Assembly: GCF_021556475.1 (NCBI RefSeq)
Contig: NZ_JAKGBZ010000001.1
Coordinates: forward strand, 62,001-126,000
Source: Acidiphilium iwatense
GTDB lineage: Bacteria > Pseudomonadota > Alphaproteobacteria > Acetobacterales > Acetobacteraceae
Reading direction: 5' to 3'
DNA length: 64,000 bases
In this document: positions 1 through 6,748 of the stretch, piece after piece
Numbering within the stretch: position 1 is the first letter of the stretch
Layout: each line of letters opens with the position of its first letter
Notes under the pieces: generated by a model
What the model was told of the DNA's origin: nothing
Seen by the model: the letters and a program-made list of their open reading frames with translations, nothing else
Database searches by the model: none
Position numbers and translations under genes: made by a program

Positions 1-67
1 CCGCACATTGTCGGTTCGGCGAAAAACAGAAGTAAAAACAATCAACCGACCGATCCGCAATGTGCGG
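1..67. repeat. Two-step interrupted inverted repeat at window edge
   Basis: CCGCACATTG at 1-10 is exactly matched in inverted form by CAATGTGCGG at 58-67. A second pair lies inside it, TCGGTT at 11-16 and AACCGA at 44-49. The central part is A-rich. It sits just beyond the 3' end of the leftward gene ending at 91, so it could act as its terminator, but no T-run follows. It may also be a mobile-element end. The repeat is seen directly; its role is inference. Confidence 0.5.
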
Positions 68-90
68 CCTTTTATCTGGCCCTCGCAGAT

Positions 91-348
91 TCAGACTTGG
101 AACTGACGTGTCGAAACGCGATCTCCCCAAAACTCAGCGACCGCATCTTGATATTGACGCGCTTGCCGATGGGTCGGCCAGACGATCCGAAGATAGCCTT
201 GCTGGTGAATGCGAAGGTTGGTTTGACCGCGCTTGCCAATGATTCCAGGGCGACCGAACTCGTCAGCCAGCCTCCGGACTTGACCGATAAGACGAGCTTT
301 ATGAAGATTCCCGAAATCATCAAAATATACGCGAACCGAAAACGCCAT
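91..348 (-). CDS. Hypothetical protein, 85 aa
   Basis: Small leftward gene whose product I do not recognise. The protein is mixed alpha/beta in composition, basic, and has no signal peptide or membrane segment. The ATG at 348 is preceded by GGAGAG at a good distance, which supports this frame over the overlapping ones on both strands. It lies 22 bp behind another leftward unknown gene (371-760) and probably shares its transcript. The interrupted repeat at 1-67 lies just past its stop. Its placement beside transposase remnants suggests an accessory gene. No function can be assigned. Confidence 0.5.
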   Translation of the reverse strand: MAFSVRVYFDDFGNLHKARLIGQVRRLADEFGRPGIIGKRGQTNLRIHQQGYLRIVWPTHRQARQYQDAVAEFWGDRVSTRQFQV

Positions 349-370
349 GTTGGATCTCTCCGTGAGGAAG

Positions 371-760
371 TTACTCGTCGCCGTCGTCGGGTTCTGGCAA
401 AGGTTCGAACTCCGCTTCCGCGTCGTCGATTGCGCTGGAATCGCCAGCTCGCAGTCGCTTGATCAGATCGTCACACCGCTTGGTGGCTATCTTGGTCCAT
501 GTCGCGGCGCTGTCTTTTTTCAGGAGTAGGAACTCCTCGGCGTCGAGGAAAACCAGCCAACCGTAATCGCGAGCCATCGCCTCGGTCCAATCATCGATCA
601 GTGCATCCCGAAGTCGCTCGCGTACGGCCAGCCGCCGAAGCGAGTTTCTGGCCAATCGGAAGCGCGAGACGTCCTTGCCTCGTTCCGCGCTGTATCGCTG
701 GATGAGGAGCGACACGAGAAGCGCGAGCTGACTGGCGGTAGGCAATACGGGTTGTGGCAT
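371..760 (-). CDS. Hypothetical protein, about 129 aa, acidic C-terminus
   Basis: Leftward gene of unknown function. The first part is helical and basic (many Arg and Leu). The last 25 residues are strongly acidic and end in a Pro/Glu/Asp-rich tail. There is no signal peptide or transmembrane segment. I chose the ATG at 760 because AAGG lies five bases upstream; an in-frame ATG at 772 has no convincing ribosome site. It is probably the first gene of a two-gene unit with the 85-residue gene downstream. No family was recognised, so no function is proposed. Confidence 0.55.
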   Translation of the reverse strand: MPQPVLPTASQLALLVSLLIQRYSAERGKDVSRFRLARNSLRRLAVRERLRDALIDDWTEAMARDYGWLVFLDAEEFLLLKKDSAATWTKIATKRCDDLIKRLRAGDSSAIDDAEAEFEPLPEPDDGDE

Positions 761-1090
761 AGCGACCTTCATCGGCTGACATCGGCAGAGTCGTTTATGG
801 CACTATATTGGTGTCGCATCAACCAATTTGGTGCCCAGCACCAGTTTAATAGCGCCACAGCGAAAACGTAGTGATCATCGCTATCGGGCATGGCCCGCCA
901 ACTTAGCCGCATAAATAATTGATATAAAACAAAAATCCTGGCTATTGCGGTTCTACCCACACTTTATACCTAATACCTACGCCTAAGAGGCGGCGCAGCA
1001 AGATGATGGCTGAAGCGGCGTACAGGAAGGCTTCGGCGGATGATTTCGAGCGTGATGTGGATGGCGTTGGCCGCCCGTTCGCCCGCGTAG
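761..1090. other. Gene-poor stretch with transposase debris
   Basis: About 330 bases with no supportable complete gene. The left half is comparatively AT-rich and may hold the promoter of the leftward gene pair. The right half reads on the minus strand as a possible transposase tail (see 981-1080). Confidence 0.4.
981..1080 (-). mobile_element. Possible C-terminal remnant of an IS5-type transposase
   Basis: On the minus strand one frame reads ...AEAFLYAASAIILLRRLL. This resembles the hydrophobic tail of IS5-family DDE transposases. Nothing of the catalytic domain is present and no flanking inverted repeats were found. The family assignment comes from motif memory only and is weak. The remnant directly precedes the second transposase fragment at 1148. 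Confidence 0.3.
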
Positions 1091-1147
1091 GTGTTTGATC
1101 CCGGACTTTTATGGTGCGATATTTTCCCGTGGATGGAAGGAGGCCCT

Positions 1148-1570
1148 ATGGTCCAGGTTTTACATGGGCGCGCCACCACGACAGAGGCGGTCCGTCGAGC
1201 GATACAGCATAGTCAAGAGAGCCTGAGGGTTCTAGCCAAACGCTACGGGGTCAACCAAAAGACGGCCGCACAATTGGCGAAGGAGGCCGAGCTCTCTCGT
1301 TCAGCATTCTTCGAGCGGTTCAGCTGCGCGGTAGGCGTCACGCCGATGGAGTATCTGCTCGCCTGGCGCATGGCCTTGGCTAAGAACATGCTCCGGCAGA
1401 ACGAAAGCGGCGTCGCCGAAATTGCGGAACGCGTCGGCTACGGCTCCGCAAGCGCGTTCAGCGTCGCATTCACCCGCTATGTCGGACTGCCGCCGGCACG
1501 ATATGCGCGCGAGCAGACAGAACCGGCGACGCTTGCAGCCTCGACACGCCGCAGCAGCACGGAGCGATGA
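1148..1570 (+). pseudogene. Chimeric ORF: IS481-type transposase N-terminus fused to AraC C-terminal domain
   Basis: The 140-codon frame starts at an ATG with a strong AGGAGG site. Residues 1-39 (MVQVLHGRATTTEAVRRAIQ... to VNQKT) match the N-terminal helix-turn-helix start of IS481-type transposases. From about residue 40 (AAQLAKEAELSRSAFFERF) it continues in frame as the DNA-binding end of an AraC-family regulator of the cupin_6 type, through GVAEIAERVGYGSASAF to the stop. The AraC sensor domain and the start of its first helix-turn-helix are gone, as is the rest of the transposase. The stop abuts the stop of the convergent XRE gene. It is best seen as debris left by an insertion and deletion. 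A transposase-promoter-driven, sensor-less DNA-binding protein remains possible. Confidence 0.75.
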
Positions 1571-2437
1571 TCATATCTCCTCGCGTCTTGGCGTCGAGCC
1601 GATCTGCGATCTGATCTTCTCCGTATCCGCCGGCGTCGCCGGGTTGTAGACCACCATGCTGAGATCCGTCCGTCCGTCGACCGAGAAGGCCGAATATTCA
1701 AAGGCGAGTGGTCCCAGCATCGGGTGGCGTATGTGCTTGACGGCTTCGTACTGGCCGCCACGCACATCGTTCTCCGCCCACATCGTCCTGAACTCGGGAC
1801 TGAGCCGGCAGAGTTCATCAACGAGAGGTCCCACCTCCGCCGCGGCTCCTGCACGCGCGGCGTCTACACGGAACGCGCCCACCACGTGGCGCGCCACGCT
1901 CTCCCAGTCGTACTGCACGGCGCGGGCGCGCGGGTCGAGGAAGATGATGCGCAGCACATTTCGCTGATGCGGCGGCAAGGAGCCATAGTCGCCCAGCATG
2001 ACGGTGGCCGCCCGGTTCCAGGCGACCACGTTCCAGATCGCCGTCCGAATGAGCGCAGGGCTCGGGTCCAACGCGTCGAGGACGCGCTGTAGCCGGGGCG
2101 TGACGCCGTCGTTCTCCTGGTAGCGGACCTCGGGCGGGCGTCCGAGGCCGAGCAGGAAGAGGTGCTCGCGCTCGACCTCCGTCAGCATCAGCGCGCGGGC
2201 GATCCGGTCGAGCACGTCGGCCGAGGGCGCGCCGCCGCGCCCCTGTTCGAGCCACGTGTACCAGGTCGGGCTGATATTGGCGCGTTGCGCCACTTCCTCG
2301 CGGCGCAGGCCGGGCGTGCGGCGGCGCTCCGGGGGAAAGCCGAGAGCGGCCGGGTCGAGCTTGGTGCGGCGGTCCCGCAAATAGATCCCGAACAGGTTCT
2401 CGGTAGCCAGATGCGCGCTCATCCTGTTAATCATCAT
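1571..2437 (-). CDS. XRE-family regulator with MmyB-like ligand-binding domain
   Basis: Predicted cytoplasmic transcription regulator of 288 residues. Residues about 12-75 form an XRE helix-turn-helix (LRREEVAQRANISPTWYTWLEQGR). Residues about 100-280 match the MmyB-like PAS-type ligand-binding domain, with typical segments such as NVVAWNRAA, LRIIFLDPRAR and EFRTMWAENDVR. Regulators of this class commonly repress a divergently transcribed short-chain oxidoreductase, which is exactly the arrangement here, with the SDR gene starting at 2515. A 6-4-6 palindrome in the shared intergenic region is a good operator candidate. The ligand is unknown. The upstream in-frame ATG codons at the start are close together, so the exact start is uncertain by a few codons. 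Confidence 0.88.
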   Translation of the reverse strand: MMINRMSAHLATENLFGIYLRDRRTKLDPAALGFPPERRRTPGLRREEVAQRANISPTWYTWLEQGRGGAPSADVLDRIARALMLTEVEREHLFLLGLGRPPEVRYQENDGVTPRLQRVLDALDPSPALIRTAIWNVVAWNRAATVMLGDYGSLPPHQRNVLRIIFLDPRARAVQYDWESVARHVVGAFRVDAARAGAAAEVGPLVDELCRLSPEFRTMWAENDVRGGQYEAVKHIRHPMLGPLAFEYSAFSVDGRTDLSMVVYNPATPADTEKIRSQIGSTPRREEI

Positions 2438-2444
2438 ACCATGA

Positions 2445-2460
2445 TAAAGTCACTACTTTA
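2445..2460. promoter_or_regulatory. Candidate operator for the MmyB-type regulator
   Basis: TAAAGT-CACT-ACTTTA is a perfect 6-4-6 inverted repeat in the 77-bp gap between the divergent XRE/MmyB and SDR genes. Its position and spacing suit a dimeric XRE protein controlling both promoters. The assignment is inference. Confidence 0.55.
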
Positions 2461-2514
2461 CCAGAATAAACCTTGGGCCGAGATTTGTCTGCAGCAAAAC
2501 CTGGAGACCTGCTC

Positions 2515-3399
2515 ATGCGTGTTTTCGTCACCGGTGCAACCGGATTCATAGGCATTCCCACCGTCAAGGAACTGATCGCCGCCGGACATAAGGTTCTCGG
2601 CATGGCCCGTTCGGAGGAAGGGGAAAAATCCCTGGCCGCCATTGGCGCGGATGTTCTTCGCGGTTCGCTTGAAGACCTTGATAGCTTGCGTCAGGGGGCA
2701 AGCGCTTCGGATGCCGTCATTCACCTGGCCTTCATCCACGACTGGTCGAAATTTGCAGAGAATTGCGAGATCGACCGCCGCGCCATTAAAGCCTTGGGTT
2801 CTGTTCTGGCTGGTTCCGCCAGCCCCCTCATCGTTACAGGGGGGCTCGCGGGATTGGCCGGGCCCGGTCAGATTGCGACCGAAGATGACGTGATACCGCC
2901 GGATTTCCCATTCCCCCGTGTTTCGGAACAGACGGCTCTCTCGCTGAAGGGCGTCCGCGCTTCGGTCATGCGCCTTCCCCAGGTCCACGACCCGATCAAA
3001 CAGGGTCTCATCACCCCTGCGATCGAGGTGTACCGCGAAAAGGGCGTGTGCGCCTATGTCGGCGACGGACTCAATCGCTGGCCGGCGGCGCATATTTCGG
3101 ATGTCGCCCGGCTTTACCGGCTGGCGCTGGAGAAGAATGAAGCGGGTGCCAGATATCATGCGGTCGCCGAAGAGGGTGTGCCGATGCGCGATATTGCCGA
3201 AGCCATTGGTGGGCGCCTGAACCTGCCGGTCAAATCCATCGCCCCGGAAGAGGCCCAGGCCTTTTTTGGCTGGCTCGGCATGTTTGCGGCATACGATATG
3301 CTCGCGTCCAGCGCGCAGACGCGGAAGACGCTCGGATGGGAACCAACTGGACCTGGGTTGATCGCCGATCTCGAACAACTGCGCGTATCCGATAGCTGA
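2515..3399 (+). CDS. SDR-family NAD(P)-dependent oxidoreductase (extended/atypical type)
   Basis: Oxidoreductase of 294 residues with an N-terminal Rossmann nucleotide-binding motif, VTGATGFIG at residues 4-12. It follows the NAD-dependent epimerase/dehydratase architecture. The usual YxxxK catalytic tyrosine motif is not evident at the expected place, where VSEQTALSLKG is read, so the catalytic residues may be altered. The C-terminal half (GDGLNRWPAAHISDVARLY) matches the substrate-domain region of YwnB/YybE-like SDRs. The ATG at 2515 is chosen because GGAGA lies nine bases upstream and the Rossmann motif begins at once; an upstream ATG at 2473 would add 14 unrelated residues. It is divergent from the MmyB-type regulator and probably under its control. 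The substrate is unknown. Confidence 0.85.
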   Translation: MRVFVTGATGFIGIPTVKELIAAGHKVLGMARSEEGEKSLAAIGADVLRGSLEDLDSLRQGASASDAVIHLAFIHDWSKFAENCEIDRRAIKALGSVLAGSASPLIVTGGLAGLAGPGQIATEDDVIPPDFPFPRVSEQTALSLKGVRASVMRLPQVHDPIKQGLITPAIEVYREKGVCAYVGDGLNRWPAAHISDVARLYRLALEKNEAGARYHAVAEEGVPMRDIAEAIGGRLNLPVKSIAPEEAQAFFGWLGMFAAYDMLASSAQTRKTLGWEPTGPGLIADLEQLRVSDS

Positions 3400-3430
3400 C
3401 GTTCGCAAGGACAATCCGAGGCACAGGAGA

Positions 3431-3781
3431 TCAGACCGAAGGTCGTGGTCTCGGGCGAGCCAAGGCATAAACGGCCACGATCGCTGCGGCGAGGCCTGAA
3501 GCCGCGCCGACGCCGAGGACCCAGCGTGGCCCGCAATGATTGGCCACCCAGCCGACGATCGGCGCGCCCCCGAGTGCGATGCCGACGCGCAGCGCCATCA
3601 CCTGCCCGCGCGTGGCCGGCTCGGTCGAGAGCTGCATCAGGCTGTTCGTCGTGTTGGTGAAGGTAAGTGCCGCGGCGCCGATCAGCAGCAACGGGAACTT
3701 GGGCTTCTCACGCCGGGCGCCCAGAAGCGCGCCCGCCACCGTGCCGATCGCCATGATCGGCACGGTGAACGGCGACCTCAC
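3431..3781 (-). pseudogene. Truncated MFS transporter, C-terminal fragment
   Basis: The 116 codons match only the last quarter of a major-facilitator drug-type exporter. Recognisable segments are FTNTTNSLMQLSTEP, RGQVMALRVGIALGG and GWVANHCGPRWVLGVGAASG. About 300 N-terminal residues are absent. Inside the fragment the join REKPKFPLLLIGAAAL appears to lack one membrane span compared with relatives, so there is probably an internal deletion as well. The frame is open but cannot make a working transporter. It breaks off at about 3781, where an unrelated outer-membrane protein fragment on the other strand begins. Confidence 0.75.
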
Positions 3782-3833
3782 GCGGCTCGGTCTGCCGAAA
3801 CCCGATCACCTCGCCCTCGCCCGCCGTCCGATC

Positions 3834-4040
3834 ATGAACACGCAGATCCTGCACCATCTCGCGCATGGCGACATCGCCGCCACGAACCCGACCAATTCCC
3901 CGTATCATTCGGGCAACGAACTCGGCATCGACTTTGCCGCCGGCTGGAATTTCTCGCCGAAATTCGAACTGGGCATCACCGGCTACGTCTACGACCAGAC
4001 CACCAGGGACAAGCTTACCGCCCCGCTGGCCGAAGGTTGG
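3834..4040 (+). pseudogene. Fragment of a phenol-meta-type outer-membrane protein (SphA/MetA-like)
   Basis: A stretch of the plus strand reads ...NSPYHSGNELGIDFAAGW followed by ELGITGYVYDQTTRDKL. This is the characteristic H/YxSGxExHxDxxxGY region and following strand of the family annotated as meta-pathway phenol-degradation protein, an outer-membrane beta-barrel. Neither the N-terminal signal peptide nor the C-terminal strands are present. It overlaps nothing functional and abuts the MFS fragment. The gene was evidently cut by a rearrangement. Confidence 0.6.
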
Positions 4041-4119
4041 AGAATTCGACCAGATTGGCGCACGCCATGGCCATGCACTGCCTGGAGCAAGGCCGTCGGC
4101 ATCCTCGCCATCCGCCGCC

Positions 4120-5583
4120 TCAACGTTCCGATTGCCGTGCCAAGTCGCGCGGCGCCTGCGATTGCCGCAGCGCCCGTTCGAGAACGGCAAACAGGCGCTC
4201 GTCGGTCGATTGAGCCACGTTGAAGCGCAGGAAGCCCCTGGCGGTCTGCGAGAGGCTGAACGCATTGCCGGGGGCGAGCACCGCGCCGTCGGCCAAGGCC
4301 CGCCGCGCGATGTCGGCGGCGTCGATCCCGCCGGGCAGCCTGCACCAGAGAAACATGCCGGCCTGGGGCTCGATCCATGGCACGATCCCGAGCGCTTTCA
4401 GCCGGGCGGATGTCTCGATCATGGCACGGGAAAGGCGCAGGCGCAGCGCCTCCATATGCTTGCGGTAGCTGCCGTCCCTGAGCAGCATCAGCACCAGTTC
4501 CGCCGAGAGCCGGCCGCCGCCGAAAGCGGTCGCGAGCTTGAGATCGGTCAGCCCCTCGATCCAGCCGCGCGACGCGGCGATGAAGCCGCAGCGCACCGAG
4601 GCCGACAGAGTCTTGGAGAAGCTGCCGATATGAATGACCCGGTCGAGACCGTCGAAGGCGGCCAGCCTCGGCGCCGGCGTGTGCTCGAAATCGGCGAAAA
4701 TGTCGTCCTCGACGATGATCAGCCCAGACTGATCCGCGAGCTTGAGCAGCCGGTGTGCCACGACGGGCGACAGGGTCGCGCCGGTCGGATTGTGGATCGC
4801 CGAATTGGTGATGTAGAGGCGCGGCCGATGTTCGGCGAGCGCCTGCGCGAACATGTCGATGTCCGGCCCCGACGGCGTGTAGGGAACGCCGGCGACCTTC
4901 GCCCTCTGAGCCCGCAGAAGGGCATGAAAATTGAAATAGCAGGGATCGTCGACCAGCACGGCGTCGCCGGGTTCGAGCAGGAACCGGCACAGCAGATCGA
5001 TCGCCTGCGTGCCCGATTCGGTCAGCATGATCTGGTCCGGCGGCACCTCGATACCGCGCTCGCCCAGGCGCCGCGCCAGAAGCTGGCGCAGCGGAGCAAG
5101 CCCGAGCGGCGAACCGTAATCGGTCAGAGTCGCGTCCCTCGCCCGCGCCAGGGTTCTGAACGCCCGGCGCAACGCCGCTTCCGGCATCCACGAGGCGGGC
5201 AGCCAGCCGCAGCCGGGCTTCATGATATCCTCGCCCGCCTCCAGCGCCTGGCGGGACACCCAGAGCGGATCGACCTCCCGGTCGAGCCTGGGGCCGATTT
5301 CCGCCAGCGATAGCGGCGCGAGCGGACTCGAGACATAAAAGCCGGAACCGGGGCGCGAGCGGATCGCGCCTTCGGCGGCCAGCCGCTCATAGGCTTCGAC
5401 GACGGTGGACGTGGAGACAAGCATCGTCTTGGCGAGGGCCCGGATGGACGGCAGCTTCGCCCCCGGCGTCAGGCTGCGCGCGGCGATCCGCTGGCGAATC
5501 GCCGTCATGACTCGCCCGACCAGGGTTCCCCCCGCTCTTTCGATAAGCTGATGATCGTCCATCCGTACTGCTTCACGTGTCAT
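4120..5583 (-). CDS. MocR/PdxR-type regulator: GntR domain fused to a PLP-dependent aminotransferase fold
   Basis: The 487-residue protein has an N-terminal GntR winged helix (about residues 20-85, PSIRALAKTMLVSTSTVVEAYERLAAEG) joined to a class I aminotransferase-like domain (about 130-470). Typical segments are LTESGTQAIDLLCRFLLEPGD, IHNPTGATLSP and IIVEDDIFADFEH. The PLP lysine lies in GSFSKTLSASVRCGF. MocR proteins sense PLP or amino-acid derivatives and often control the neighbouring divergent gene, here an EamA transporter. The start is uncertain: the ATG at 5583 lacks a ribosome site and ATG 5562 is an alternative. The 3' end runs next to pseudogene debris but the protein looks complete. 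Confidence 0.9.
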   Translation of the reverse strand: MTREAVRMDDHQLIERAGGTLVGRVMTAIRQRIAARSLTPGAKLPSIRALAKTMLVSTSTVVEAYERLAAEGAIRSRPGSGFYVSSPLAPLSLAEIGPRLDREVDPLWVSRQALEAGEDIMKPGCGWLPASWMPEAALRRAFRTLARARDATLTDYGSPLGLAPLRQLLARRLGERGIEVPPDQIMLTESGTQAIDLLCRFLLEPGDAVLVDDPCYFNFHALLRAQRAKVAGVPYTPSGPDIDMFAQALAEHRPRLYITNSAIHNPTGATLSPVVAHRLLKLADQSGLIIVEDDIFADFEHTPAPRLAAFDGLDRVIHIGSFSKTLSASVRCGFIAASRGWIEGLTDLKLATAFGGGRLSAELVLMLLRDGSYRKHMEALRLRLSRAMIETSARLKALGIVPWIEPQAGMFLWCRLPGGIDAADIARRALADGAVLAPGNAFSLSQTARGFLRFNVAQSTDERLFAVLERALRQSQAPRDLARQSER

Positions 5584-5587
5584 AACA

Positions 5588-5599
5588 GTTTCGCGAAAC
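5588..5599. promoter_or_regulatory. Perfect 12-bp palindrome between mocR-type gene and eamA
   Basis: GTTTCGCGAAAC is self-complementary and lies just upstream of the MocR start in the divergent intergenic region. It is a plausible operator. MocR proteins often use direct repeats instead, so the binding factor is open. Confidence 0.4.
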
Positions 5600-5666
5600 C
5601 ATACCGGATCGTCTCTGGCAAAGCCATGCGCCGGGTTCGATAACCGGCAAAACGACGGAGCAGGCG

Positions 5667-6530
5667 GTGGACAAGACGACGGCCGGATGGATCAACGGAT
5701 TCCTGGGGATGCTGGTGTTCAGCGGGTCGCTGCCGGCGACGCGGGCGGCGGTGGTGGATTTCGATCCGGTGTTTCTGACCGTCGCGCGCGCGACCATCGC
5801 CGGCCTGCTGGCCTGCGTCCTCCTGCTCGCCTTTCGCGAGCAGCGTCCGAGGCGCGGCGATCTGATCTCCCTCGCCGTCGTCGCGCTGGGCGTGGTCGTC
5901 GGCTTCCCGCTGTTGACCGCGCTGGCGCTCCGGCTGGTCACCGCGGCCCATGCCATCGTCTTCGTCGGGCTGCTGCCGCTGGCAACCGCGATCTTCGGCG
6001 TGCTGCGCGGCGGCGAGCGTCCTCGCCCGGCTTTCTGGCTGTTCTCCTGCCTCGGCAGCGCGCTGGTCGCGGGATTTGCGCTGTCGCAAGGCCTCTCCGC
6101 CGCGTCTGTCGGAGATGTTCTGATGCTGGTGGCGATCGTCGTGTGCGGTCTCGGCTATGCCGAAGGGGCGAAGCTTGCGCGCCGGCTCGGTGGCTGGCAG
6201 GTGATCTCGTGGGCGCTTGTGCTGTCGCTTCCGGTCATGCTGCCGCTGACCTTGGCGACCATGCCGCCGTCCCTCGCGAGCATTCGCGGGTCGGCGTGGG
6301 GCGGCCTCGCCTATGTGTCGCTGTTCAGCATGCTGATCGGCTTCGTGTTCTGGTATCGCGGGCTGGCGTTGGGCGGCATCGCCGCGGTTGGCCAGTTGCA
6401 GTTGCTTCAGCCGTTTTTCGGCCTCGTCCTTGCTGCGATTCTGCTGCACGAGCGGGTGAGTCCGGCGATGATCGCGGTGACCGCCGCCGTCGTGCTCAGC
6501 GTCCTGGGCGCGAGGAAATTCGCGGCATAG
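5667..6530 (+). CDS. EamA/DMT-family transporter
   Basis: Integral membrane protein of 287 residues with about ten hydrophobic spans arranged as two EamA repeats. Examples are ARATIAGLLACVLLLAF in the first half and GGLAYVSLFSMLIGFVFWYRG in the second. The segment GGIAAVGQLQLLQPFFGLVLAAILLHE is a family hallmark. DMT proteins export amino acids or small metabolites. The gene is divergent from the MocR-type regulator, a frequent pairing that suggests PLP- or amino-acid-linked control. The transported compound cannot be read from the sequence. Confidence 0.9.
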   Translation: MDKTTAGWINGFLGMLVFSGSLPATRAAVVDFDPVFLTVARATIAGLLACVLLLAFREQRPRRGDLISLAVVALGVVVGFPLLTALALRLVTAAHAIVFVGLLPLATAIFGVLRGGERPRPAFWLFSCLGSALVAGFALSQGLSAASVGDVLMLVAIVVCGLGYAEGAKLARRLGGWQVISWALVLSLPVMLPLTLATMPPSLASIRGSAWGGLAYVSLFSMLIGFVFWYRGLALGGIAAVGQLQLLQPFFGLVLAAILLHERVSPAMIAVTAAVVLSVLGARKFAA

Positions 6531-6748
6531 CAAACGCGGCGATGTCGCGATGAACACCAGTGCCATCACGGCGCTGACCCGCGCCGCCGCCGGCTAGCGC
6601 GCTTATTTTTCCAGGCTCCTGTTGATCGCGCCGAACTGAACCGGCCATGTCGGCTCTTGCCGTCGGCCGTCGTACTCGCTTGAATGATCGCGTGCGGTCG
6701 TCGCGGAAACCTGCCACACTAGCGTCGCTTGACGAGGGAGAAGAAACG

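Noticed and set aside
97-462. Plus-strand frame opposite the two small genes at the left edge
   Set aside because: Its C-terminal third is Arg-run sequence typical of a wrong frame, while the minus-strand genes have ribosome sites and balanced composition.
5568-5583. CACGTG-containing sequence as a second parS
   Set aside because: Only one half matches; several bases of the 16-mer differ, so ParB binding is unlikely.
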